Positions 39,723-48,452 of a stretch of 64,000 nt of DNA are shown in pieces; the first letter of the stretch is position 1, and every line of letters starts with the position of its first letter. Location: the NCBI GenBank assembly GCA_028554795.2, contig CM068839.1:10381220-10445219 (forward strand), read 5' to 3'. The position numbers were made by a program, and so were the translations under genes. This stretch comes from Sinohyriopsis cumingii (Eukaryota; Mollusca; Bivalvia; Unionida; Unionidae). The notes under the pieces are model-generated. The model did not search any database. It was not told the origin of the DNA and worked only from the letters and a program-made list of their open reading frames with translations.

Positions 39723-40134
39723 ATGCCCTTCCACACGGACTCAGCTACCGCTACCACCGCTGTGACACTCCTTCACCCAGTTCTTCTCTGCAAGATCTAC
39801 AAAAACAACCCTTGTGGGTGTGGTGTGGAGAACGTGTACTTAAAACTCAAATCGTCTTTTCTGCCAAATCTTTGTGGTGTATTGTGTCATTGGTGCAGCC
39901 ATTGCCAGTTTGAGTTTGCAACAAGGAGATCAACAATTGTGGACTATTTTTCTGAGCAGTTTCATTGGTTACATTCTTCCCAATCCTTTCCTGAAATACT
40001 CCTCGAACGGGAACAACGAGAGCCTTGCGTCCAACCTCAGCCACCACCCCAACAACAGCAAGTACATTTTGGGCGGAAATACTCATTCGACTTCGAATGA
40101 CCCCTCGGATATCAGCAGAACTCTGGAAATATGA
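39723..40134 (+). pseudogene. Polinton membrane protein pseudogene
   Basis: Homologous to 59003-59419. It begins MPFHTDSATATTAVTLLHPV, then is frameshifted. The segment IGAAIASLSLQQGDQQLW appears in the frame at 39874-40134. Confidence 0.7.
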
Positions 40135-41060
40135 ACAACAACAACACCACCACCACCACCACCAACAACAACAACAACCAATCTTACTTAACATTACCCA
40201 GTGACAGTTCCATGGAGGTGTCTCCCAACAATAATTTGTACTGTTACACGGCCAAATTACCAATGGTATCACGATGTCTATTGGGAAGTGGCTTTGGTGA
40301 AAATCATTCACCCTACATAGATATATTTTTAAAAGAACATCACTGAAACTCAAAACACTATTCCGGTGGCAGTTCTGAACACCCACATGCAACAATTCTT
40401 GTTGGAAACATTCCTACAGATGCCTTTAAGATAACACTACCTGTCCTTGTTTCTTTTCGGCATGTCTATCAGTTCAAAATTCCTGCAGGTTATTATTTTA
40501 GCGGTCAAAATTTGTTGGACACAATTGATATCAGATTTAAGGCAGTGTTTATCAAAGCCTTGTCCAAAGTGAACAAATCTAACAACTTCGAGAACCATAA
40601 AGTGGCTTGTTGCCTAATGATAAAATTTCCAGATGAGAAAACGATTGTCATTCAATTTTGTGCTGGGTGGATACCTCAGCATGGTTACGAATATAATAAC
40701 CAAAAACATTAGCATACCGTTCATCAGCAACCGTTCAAATTTTGTGAGTTTTCTTCGTTCCCCGGTAGAACCGAACCAAGGACTGAGTTTGATGTTTGTG
40801 TATTCCGATGTGACAAAGTACAAGGTGGTGGTACACACCTCCGTACCGTTACTGCATGTCAACCTTTCAACATGGATTATGCCACGAACGCTGACAAGGA
40901 AGGTGGAAACATTTATCACTTTCACCGCGAATTTTTACATCCTCATTATTTGCCGTAAGTAAGTCGTATCTCGACACTGTCAACATTGCTATAAAAGGAG
41001 ATGTGGGACAAAATATTCCATTCACCAAAGGCAAAGTCTCGGTGAAACTCCATTCTTGAA
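40131..41060 (+). pseudogene. Penton-like minor capsid pseudogene
   Basis: Homologous to 59416-60321, with an added (AAC)n/(ACC)n-derived Asn/Thr stretch at the N-terminus. The frame is broken after about 70 codons. An internal deletion removes about 120 bp. At 40998-41035 it still has the base missing from the younger copy. Confidence 0.75.
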
Positions 41061-41078
41061 AAAAGATTCTCGTAAGTC

Positions 41079-41485
41079 ATGTGTCCAGTGTACCGAGGTG
41101 TCGCTCGACAGCGAGGAAATGGTTTAGGAGATAGGTTGAAATCGGCCTTTCGTTCGGTAGTCCCAGTTTTGAAACCGATGGTGACTGACACGAGGATTGC
41201 ACGCAAAGGATTTCTCCAAAATGTCATCATCGACAAACAAAACACTAAAGAAGCATTCTTGAGAGCAGGCAAAACTGTCTTGCTGCAAACGGCAAAGACA
41301 TTTTGGGCCGACGAGAAACGCCTATTAATGCCATGGACGCTGCCGAGTCAGGCATTCCTGCTTCCCTGACACCACAGCAAGGACAAGACAGAGAGAGACG
41401 ACGAAGAAACACCCCTTTAGAAGCTTTCATGCTCATAAAGCTAGAAACAAGAACCGTCAGAGACTTAGATGTTTTTGATTATTAA
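41079..41485 (+). pseudogene. pVI-like virion protein pseudogene
   Basis: Starts MCPVYRGVARQRGNGLGDRL and covers most of the 138-residue younger homologue. A shift near 41290 moves the C-terminal RTVRDLDVFDY into a second frame. A short deletion removes part of the central helix. Confidence 0.75.
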
Positions 41486-41503
41486 ATCACAGAGAAAAAA
41501 AAA

Positions 41504-42822
41504 ATGATGCTCCGCGAGTCTTGCGCATGTTCCCAGTCGGAACTGGATCTGCTTGTTATGCCACCCACGATGATGACGATGCAAGAATCACAATGGGTAT
41601 AATTTCATCCCATTTCCTCTCTCAAGGACTCAGGATCAACCTCCATCGAGTTTGAAATCAAAAGACAGACAGAAGATTGCATCGTTCTGAATAGCAGTAC
41701 TTGTACTTGAAATTCAAAGTTCAAGATCCGACTGGAAATCCTATAGACACTGAAGCAGTAGCTCACGTCAACAATTTATTGCATTCCTTGTTCAGCTTAG
41801 TGAATTTGTACTTGTATAACAAACTGGTCAGTAGCAGTATGGATACCTACCCTTACCAAGCGTACCTGCAAAATCTCTTGACGTACGGAAAAGAATCCAA
41901 GAACACTCATCTGGATGCTTGAGTCGCATGGAAATATGACACACCCGGCCATTTTGAAAAAACCGAAGCGGATACAACAAAAAATAAAACATATGGGGTT
42001 TATAGAACGAAGAAACAAAATCAAAGGAGAACACAAATGTTTAGAACTGATGAATCGTTTGCATTTGGACATGTGGTTGCAAGACAAGTATTTGCTGAAA
42101 TGTATGGATGTCCGCCTAAGTTTGAATCCAGCAGCTCCGCTTTCCATTTGATATATGCATCTGATGATAATTACAAAACTGTCATCGAAGAAGCAAACTC
42201 TACGTACGACACGTGGAAGTGTTACGTGAAGTGGGAAACGACATCAGTCACACTTTGAGCAGAACGACTGCCAAGTATCCGATACGACGCGTGGAAGTGA
42301 AACTTTCACCATTCCTAGACCAGAGGACAGCTCTCTATGATCGAAGATCATCTGTTCCAGTTACCCAAACGTTTAATCCTTGGTATGGTGAGCAACGAAT
42401 CCTTCAATGGAGCCAAGAATGAAAATCCTTTCAACTTTCATCACATCAAGGTGAAGAAAATCGAAATCAGTCGCGATGGAAAGACCTTGGGGACCAGACC
42501 CTCTAAACCTGACTTTTCTCCCAATAAGATGAATTACTTGAGATCGTACTTGTCCCTGCACGAGGCCACCGGACGGTTAGGGACGAACGCCAGTCATGTC
42601 ATTAAGTACGAGGATTATGCAGGAGATTACGCTTTGTGTGCTATTTATTTCACTCCAGAGCATGGCAGCGACGAGGGACATTTCCACCCTATAAAATCTG
42701 GCCAAATTCGTGTGGAACTTCAGTTTGCAGAAGAGCTGAAAAAGACAGTGAACGTCATCTTGTACGCCGAATTCGATAATACATTGAAATCATCAGTTAG
42801 AGAGAAGTCATTCTAGACTATT
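41504..42822 (+). pseudogene. Major capsid protein pseudogene
   Basis: Homologous to 60798-62135. Recognisable pieces include LYLYNKLVSSSMDTYPYQAY (41800-41860) and the 159-codon frame 42337-42816. Stops and indels separate at least four frames. Confidence 0.85.
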
Positions 42823-42829
42823 AGAAACT

Positions 42830-43310
42830 ATGGAACACTGTAATCTCTCTTTGAATGTTGGAGAATCTATGGAAATGGCGATGTGAGGATACCTTGGAAG
42901 CAGAACCCCAAGGCAAAGACGAAAAGGACATAGTGATGAATTCCAGATGGCCAGAGCAAGAACAACATTTAGTCTCCTATTTTGCCAAACACCTGGCAGA
43001 AAAAATTACAGAATTGATCAAAAAAGATTGTTATGGATGTCAAAACGATCATCCCAGTCAAATTAAACACGATACATTTCTGATGCTGAGTCAAGAAGAA
43101 AAATTGGACGAGTGTCTGGACGAAGCTTGGAGTCGCATCTCGGAAGAAGCCGTATTGCATCAGTGGTATAAATACATGCGTGCTCATTCCTGTCCTCCAT
43201 TGATGACTCTAGAGATCCATCACATCGAAGCTCTCTTGGCTAAGAGTGCAGAGACGAAACGAAGAAATGGTTACTGGTCAGACATTTTCAAGCAAAAAAG
43301 TCAGGATTGA
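42830..43310 (+). pseudogene. Cys/His (CYGC) protein, older copy
   Basis: Most of the gene is open (42855-43310). It carries CYGCQNDHPSQIKHD, the same Cys-x2-Cys-x3-His core as 62141-62644, but the last Cys of the motif is replaced by Phe. The ATG at 42830 is out of frame with the main piece. Confidence 0.6.
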
Positions 43311-43366
43311 ATTGATCACTTATCATTACCTTTGAAGAAAATCCACAAGAAAAGAACACACAAAAA

Positions 43367-43923
43367 ATGGATACCTGGGGAACTTTATAACCTTGTGAAC
43401 CACAGTTCGTACCCTGCGTCTTGGAATCATGTCGTGTGTGCCAAAGATGAACTGCCTCATGGCAAACCCCAAGACCATCAAGCTTATGTCATCAACACGG
43501 ACGACAGTCATCTCCCATGAACCCACTAGGTAGCCGTCTACTTTGCTAAAGAAGGTTGTGTGGAGTATTTTGATTCGTATGGATTGTAGCCTTTGGAAGA
43601 AGATGTCATCGACTTTATGAGATGAAATAGCCAGACGACACGATTCAAATAATGTGAAATTAAAAAGGCACATATTCCATGGTGTGTGGACAATATTGTG
43701 TGTATTTTCTTCATCAACGCAGACTTGGGTGTTCTTTGGAACATTTAGTAACTTATTTTGATAGTCACTCATCTAGAAACGATGACAAAGTAGATTGATT
43801 TGTGACCATTATGGTTATCTTTTGTATTTAGCTAGACAACGTAGTGTAAATCAATGGCCCAATGACGTCAATCACTGGAAGACTTGCTTCACTTCACAAC
43901 CCTGTCAACCTTGTCCAATATAG
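43367..43923 (+). pseudogene. Adenain-like protease pseudogene
   Basis: Homologous to 62670-63230. The segment with the catalytic His is present but followed by a stop (TAG at about 43529 replaces the Trp after His). Further stops lie at about 43588 and 43650. The Cys region reads VCGQYCVYFLHQ after a frameshift. Confidence 0.8.
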
Positions 43924-44215
43924 ATTGTTCTTTGAAAACATGTTGTTTGTTTATGGATTGTTAAAAAAATTAAATTGTTAATAGCTAATTGTTGTTTGTT
44001 AGTTAACTGAATAAAAATGTTGTGTTTTGAAAAAAGGCGTCTGTCGTTTGTTTTCCATTTTTATGATGAACCATACTCTTTGAGTTTTCTCTATCCCTCA
44101 CCCTCAAATCAAAATATCCTAGCGTTCAGACTCTAAACAGTGTAGGGATGTTTTCGATCGCATCCGCGCTTAAACCATATAAAGTGAGTCAGTCTCCAGT
44201 CTGACCATGACGATC
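43924..44215. other. 3' flank of older protease gene, with poly(A) signal
   Basis: AATAAA at 44010-44015 is followed by TGTTGTGTTTT, as downstream of the younger protease (63344). A CATATAAAG box near 44177 and CCAGTCTGACCATG correspond to the upstream region of the right-end Gln-rich gene, after which homology ends. Confidence 0.6.
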
Positions 44216-44235
44216 AGGAAACCCCGAAAGTCACA

Positions 44236-45940
44236 CAGTTGTCAGTGAAATCCAAAATAGTCTAAACAAAATAGGGAAATGGGCAGATAAATGGGGGTTC
44301 AAACTATCTCACGAGAAAACCATTGCAGTCCTATTCTCCCCCAAACGTCAAATCAAATTAAAATACTCTAAACTTACCATGCAAAATAAAATCATTAAAT
44401 TTGTTAAAGTTGCTAGATTTCTGGGTATGTACTATGACGAACATCTAAACTGGGGACATCATATAGACCAAATAGTTAACAGTTGTAATAAGGATCTAAA
44501 CTTACTGAAAAACCGTAAAGGGACCACATGGGGATCCAACCAGGAAACTCTACTAACACTATACATGGCGTTAATAAGATCTAAATTAGACTACGGGTGT
44601 CAAATATATAACTCGGCACCTTATAAACAGCTTAAGAAATTATACTCCATTCAATGTAAAGCACTAATAATATGCACCGGCACTCTGCCGTCTGTATCCC
44701 TAGCTCAATTCCAAATTATAACTAGAGAATTACCACTGCGCTTAAGAAGGCAGGAGTTAACATTAAGGTACGCAGCTAGATTATCAACCCACCCAAATTC
44801 ACACCCCACCCGGGTAGCCATCAATAAATGTAATAAACCATTCAGCAATAAATTAGTACCCAACGTACCTGCAGGAAACACGTACATCAACTAACTGGAC
44901 GATTACCAATAGCCAACTTCCAGGCTGAAATCACTAAAAGCTATGACACAATGCCATGGACTAACATGAAACCATCAATCAACATACAATTAACGAAACT
45001 TGGCAACAAAAACGAACAGGAGCATAAGATAAAATCAATATCCACAATATAAGTAATGACTAAATACCCTAATTCAGTCAAAATTTACACTGATAAATCC
45101 AAAATATCAGAACCTCCCAGAACAGCAGCAGCAGTAGTAATCCCTGAATTGAACATTAAAATGGGAAATAGACTACCGGATCATTGCTCCATATACACAG
45201 CTGAATTCGGGGCCATCAAGGAAGCCGTAAGATGGATTAAAGAAAATAATATAAAAAAACAGAAATATTAAGTGACTCGCTAAGCGTCGTCTCATCTATC
45301 CTCAACAATATCACCGACAAACATAACTGTCAATTAAAGATCTTAATAATAACCATCAAATAGTTGACTTCATGTGGATACCATTCCCCATTGACATCAA
45401 AGGAAATGAATTAGCTGACCAAGTAGCGAATCAAAAACTACATGACCTAACTAATACTAACCTCCACTACAGCGTCAGTGAATTAATAAGTAAAACCAAA
45501 ATTTATATTAATAGGATATGGCAAGAAAACTGGAACCGATCTACTACAGGCAGTAAACTACACTCCATCATGAAAAACGTCACCAGACCCAGGAAACCAC
45601 CAAAAGTGAACAATAACGATCAAGCATCATAAATATAATTTACGCAGGAAAAACCAAATTGGCCAGCAGCTTTTGGGCAATACATAGGAACCCAACCCCA
45701 CAACCCAAACTGCTACCACTGCCGGGTTCCAGAAGACCTAACAGGTATATTCAACACCTGCCATAAACTAAAGAAATAAAGAACTAAAATAAAAATAGAG
45801 CTAATTAAGATAGGATCCCCGGAAACATACCTAGAATGTTTAATGAATAACAACCCTAACTTAAATCTCGCATATATAAATATAATTAACTTCATACATG
45901 AATTTGGGTTACAAAACGAAATATAAAAACCAAAATTCCA
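44236..45940 (+). pseudogene. Truncated I-type non-LTR retrotransposon (RT and RNase H)
   Basis: In frame from about 44239 and then 44379-44894, the coding matches the end of a LINE reverse transcriptase: after the lost Y-x-D-D box come a KWADKWGFKLSHEKT-type segment, FLGMYYDEHLNWGHHIDQIV and LIRSKLDYGCQIYNS. After stops, 45056-45271 reads VKIYTDKSKISEPPRTAAAV and then an E-F-G-A-I-K-E-A segment, and 45372-45632 has DIKGNELADQVANQ. These are the RNase H signatures of I-group elements. It is 5'-truncated and inactive, and lies just beyond the older Polinton. Confidence 0.85.
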
Positions 45941-46194
45941 TAATTAAATTGTTATCAAATAAGAGACTGACTAATAAACCAAACGTTAGGACCAATAAAA
46001 TGCCTTTGACCTGTCTTAAGTGACCCGAGTTCTTCGGCAAAGAAATCTATCTTATCCAAATAATTTTAGCCAGAAAATAACATAACACACTAGTACAGGC
46101 TAACAAACCTAAACATAGCGAACAAGTAAGATCAGATGTCTTTGACTCGTCTTAGCGACCCGATTGATCAGCAAGGACATCAGTAGTGAAGTGG
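45941..46194. other. Spacer with imperfect 128-bp-apart repeat
   Basis: CCTTTGACCTGTCTTAAGTG near 46004 and CTTTGACTCGTCTTAGCGAC near 46139 begin two similar blocks of about 40 bp. They could be LINE 3' tail or the outer end of the younger Polinton. Confidence 0.4.
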
Positions 46195-46405
46195 GATACT
46201 ATAGCGTCAATGGGACTTAGCATTAAAAAGACCCTTGGGAACATATAGCGTCAAGGGAAATTTAACATGGAGAAAAATCGTGGGAACATATAGCGTCAAG
46301 GGAAATTAACATGGAGAAAAATCGTGGGACTGTTGAGCGTCAAGGGGAATTTAAACAGGGTGGGACTGTATAGCGTCAAGGGAAATGGAACATGGGATTT
46401 TTTTT
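46195..46405. repeat. Terminal minisatellite of younger Polinton copy
   Basis: Five imperfect units of 36-45 bp contain ATAGCGTCAAGGGAAATTTA followed by ACATGG. They precede the first gene at the same place as the array at 26710-26910 of the older copy. Confidence 0.7.
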
Positions 46406-46449
46406 TTATAAAAATTTTTTAAAAAAAGGGGTAGGCAATGGAAAGGCTA

Positions 46450-46487
46450 TCTCTTTTCGAGAAATATGACTGGCCCTGAAAAGGGCC
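46450..46487 (-). terminator. Histone-type 3' stem-loop with downstream element (minus strand)
   Basis: On the minus strand CCAAA is followed by GGCCCTTTTCAGGGCC (46487-46472), giving a 6-bp stem and TTTC loop. Then comes AGTCA, and CTCGAAAAGAGA at 46461-46450. It lies about 23 bp past the stop of the small basic gene. The sequence is the metazoan replication-dependent histone mRNA terminator pattern, bound by SLBP and cut with U7 snRNP pairing to the purine-rich element. Confidence 0.82.
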
Positions 46488-46509
46488 TTTGGTTTATGTT
46501 AATATGCCC

Positions 46510-46740
46510 TTAACATAAAGGGCATTTGCGACATCTTCTTTTCCTCAAACTTCGTCTTACAGCAGGGCCATACATCAGAGTCCTTTTGAGGCAACCTTGT
46601 CTCTCTATATAGACTCTTCTTATCCACAGGCTGCTGTTGGTCCTGTGGACAACGGTCCACTTGGATCGGACATACATGAGCATGTCCGTCCTGAACATCA
46701 TTGTTGACACAAGGGTTGAAGATTCAACGTCTGTCCACAT
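46510..46740 (-). CDS. Small basic terminal protein
   Basis: A 76-residue protein of unknown function at the left end of the element. The N-terminal half (MWTDVESSTLVSTMMFRTDM) is shared with the homologue at 27110-27349 in the older copy. The C-terminus is strongly basic (RRSLRKRRCRK) and ends CRKCPLC, three Cys spaced x2. There is no signal peptide or membrane segment. The start is the ATG at 46740, about 50 bp downstream of a minus-strand TATAAATA (about 46789-46798). A histone-type stem-loop follows the stop, and no AATAAA is seen. It diverges from the Gln-rich gene with a shared upstream region. It is not a histone by sequence. A DNA- or RNA-binding or regulatory role is only a guess from charge. 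Confidence 0.7.
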   Translation of the reverse strand: MWTDVESSTLVSTMMFRTDMLMYVRSKWTVVHRTNSSLWIRRVYIERQGCLKRTLMYGPAVRRSLRKRRCRKCPLC

Positions 46741-46959
46741 GTTGAGGCTCCGAGAATAGGTGAATCAATGCAGTGAACGGCGCTTATTTATAGGGACAGG
46801 AAGGATTGAAACGGATTGAGTTCATTCACCAATCCGAACACGCGTTACAGAATTCAGTCAGCCCGCATCCAATCCGAAGAGAGTAGTCTGTGACGTCACG
46901 TAGTCTATATAGATTCGCTAGCGCTTGTGTGCAGTCAATCTATGCGACAGTGATTCAAC
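46741..46959. promoter_or_regulatory. Divergent promoter with CCAAT, CRE and TATA elements
   Basis: The region holds CCAATCCG at 46829-46836 and 46869-46876, and the inverse CGGATTG at 46812-46818, so the first pair forms a dyad. A consensus CRE, TGACGTCA, lies at 46891-46898. A plus-strand CTATATAG at about 46906-46913 is about 50 bp from the ATG at 46960. TATAAATA on the minus strand serves the other gene. The layout is conserved in the older copy at 27350-27577. Divergent pairs with CCAAT and TATA boxes are typical of metazoan histone genes. Confidence 0.75.
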
Positions 46960-47541
46960 ATGACGGAAACTCAGAAAACGATCCATTGGGGTGCACCAGC
47001 AGGGGAGACTGCCCAAGGGAACTCGGACTTACTTTCAGAAGAGGTGAATTGGGATTTTGTGGATTTTCTCTCCTCGCAAGAATTTGTTCCGGAACCTTCG
47101 TTACCTTCTTCATTACCGCAAGTGGAAAATTTTAGACAGAGACAGAAAGAAGAATTGGAGAAATTTATACAACGACAAAAGGAAGCGGAACAGGCTTTTC
47201 TCCTACAGCAACAGCAACAAGAAGAAGAGGTAAGAAAAAAACAACAGCAGCAACAGCAAGAAGAAGTAGCAGCAAAGAAACAAGAGGGTGAAAATCAAAC
47301 GGTCACGGTACTGTTGGACATTTTAGCGGAGTTAAGAAGTCTGAAACAAATGTATCAGACTTCTTTATCACGACCGAAGAGAATACGACCTTCCCGAGCT
47401 AAACACGTCAACCCTGTGACTAAGCCTACCGTACCACCCTTAGTGATTTCAACCCAATCATTATCATCATCAACATTACGCAGTCCAGAAGTAGGCCTTG
47501 GCCGTGGCAAAGGCATAAGGCAGTTAAAGTTGATTGCTTAA
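46960..47541 (+). CDS. Gln/Glu-rich coiled-coil protein
   Basis: 193 residues. Residues about 25-55 hold a WDFVDFLSSQEF segment, which looks like an acidic/aromatic activation-type patch. Residues about 60-115 form a highly charged Gln/Glu/Lys coiled coil with poly-Gln runs. A second Leu-rich heptad region (TVLLDILAELRSLKQMYQTS) follows near 120-140, and a basic Ser/Pro/Arg-rich tail ends the protein. It resembles bZIP-adaptor or scaffold proteins only in composition, and I do not recognise a family. The ATG at 46960 has a TATA box about 50 bp upstream. The gene ends 27 bp before a perfect histone-type stem-loop. Its homologue in the older copy is broken by an insertion. Confidence 0.8.
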   Translation: MTETQKTIHWGAPAGETAQGNSDLLSEEVNWDFVDFLSSQEFVPEPSLPSSLPQVENFRQRQKEELEKFIQRQKEAEQAFLLQQQQQEEEVRKKQQQQQQEEVAAKKQEGENQTVTVLLDILAELRSLKQMYQTSLSRPKRIRPSRAKHVNPVTKPTVPPLVISTQSLSSSTLRSPEVGLGRGKGIRQLKLIA

Positions 47542-47568
47542 ACTCACCCTTTCACCATGAAGAAAAAA

Positions 47569-47608
47569 GGCCCTTTTCAGGGCCACCCACATTTCTCGAA
47601 AAGAAATA
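47569..47608 (+). terminator. Histone-type 3' stem-loop with downstream element
   Basis: AAAAAA precedes GGCCCTTTTCAGGGCC (47569-47584), which is followed by ACCCA (47585-47589) and, after eight bases, GAAAAGAAAT (47598-47607). This matches the replication-dependent histone mRNA 3' end in stem, TTTC loop, A-rich 5' flank, ACCCA 3' flank and purine-rich downstream element. It is 27 bp past the stop of the Gln-rich gene. Confidence 0.88.
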
Positions 47609-47844
47609 CAATTTCAATTTGCCAATAACTCAAAAAAAAAAAAAAATAAACCCCACCCATTTTACCCTTATAGTACGTGTCTGTGTATGAGTGCGTGAGT
47701 GTACGTTCTTATTTTAAAATCAAAACTCAAAGACTCTTACCTTATATCATTCATTTATTCTTTTATCCATTTTTTACAATCCAATTCACAATTCACAACA
47801 CATCACTTTAATAAAAAGTTCATTGACTTCTTCTTTCTCCTTGT
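47609..47844. other. Convergent intergenic region
   Basis: Between the 3' ends of the Gln-rich gene and the zinc-knuckle gene. It contains poly-A and T-rich tracts. On the minus strand, no clear AATAAA is seen for the zinc-knuckle gene except TTTATT-containing sequence near 47755 (reverse AATAAA), which would lie about 90 bp past its stop. Confidence 0.45.
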
Positions 47845-48318
47845 TTAGTCTCTCTGTTTTTTGAATTTCTTCACCGTCTTTTCCTCATTTTCTTCCCTTC
47901 TTCTTTTCTTCTTCTCCTGTTTCTTTGCCTCTTGTAAATAGAATTGTCTTTTTTCTTCCTCTTCTTCCTCTGAAGAATCCCTCTCTTCTTTCGAAGAATC
48001 CCTCTCTTCTTCTGAAGAATCCCTCTTTTCTTCTGACTCCTCTTGTTTCTTTTTTGGGCAATCTGGAGACCAATGTCCTTTTTCTTTACAATAATAACAG
48101 GTATCTTGACTTTTGTCTTTTTTAGTCCCTGTTTTTGTTCTTTTTTGACGGTCTGGACACTCTGAAGACCAATGCCCTTTCTTCTGACAGATATAGCAAG
48201 TATCTTGACTTTTATCTCGAAAGGAAGGAGAGTAGTCTGTCGGCTGGTCTGAAGAGAATTTTCTAATGACCCCTCGCAAAGCTCTGACGAAACGTTCCAT
48301 CTGGTTAGTCTCTTCCAT
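47845..48318 (-). CDS. Two-zinc-knuckle (CCHC) nucleic-acid-binding protein
   Basis: 157 residues from the ATG at 48318. A longer frame exists upstream but would need a GTG start. Two zinc knuckles of the C-x2-C-x4-H-x4-C type lie at residues about 41-54 (CYICQKKGHWSSEC) and 74-87 (CYYCKEKGHWSPDC). Each is preceded by the same DKSQDT, so the knuckle was duplicated. The C-terminal half is an acidic Ser/Glu repeat (RDSSEEE three times) followed by a Lys/Arg-rich tail. Such knuckles bind single-stranded nucleic acid in retroviral nucleocapsids and cellular CNBP-like proteins. This is not a standard Polinton gene. TATATAAAAG (minus, about 48372-48383) lies about 55 bp upstream and is back to back with the PolB promoter. 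Confidence 0.82.
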   Translation of the reverse strand: MEETNQMERFVRALRGVIRKFSSDQPTDYSPSFRDKSQDTCYICQKKGHWSSECPDRQKRTKTGTKKDKSQDTCYYCKEKGHWSPDCPKKKQEESEEKRDSSEEERDSSKEERDSSEEEEEEKRQFYLQEAKKQEKKKRRREENEEKTVKKFKKQRD

Positions 48319-48365
48319 CGTTGTGCTCGGCTTGAGAGTGAAATGAATAGTGAAAGGATAAGACA

Positions 48366-48452
48366 CACACCCTTTTATATACGCTAGTCTGCCATGACTA
48401 TAAAGTAGTTTATGGTGTTTGAACTTGAGTCATTTGACTTTTTGCTTTCAAG
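48366..48452. promoter_or_regulatory. Back-to-back TATA promoters for zinc-knuckle and PolB genes
   Basis: A minus-strand TATATAAAAGG (about 48372-48383) and a plus-strand CTATAAAG (48398-48405) lie about 25 bp apart. Each is 45-60 bp from its gene's ATG, the spacing expected for a TATA box and a short leader. Confidence 0.7.

Noticed and set aside
46510-46740. Small basic terminal protein as a histone or histone relic
   Set aside because: Size, Cys-rich tail and sequence match no core or linker histone; only its mRNA end looks histone-like.
47871-48368. 165-codon minus frame overlapping the zinc-knuckle gene
   Set aside because: The alternative frame has no motif, while the 47845-48318 frame has two perfect zinc knuckles conserved in the older copy.
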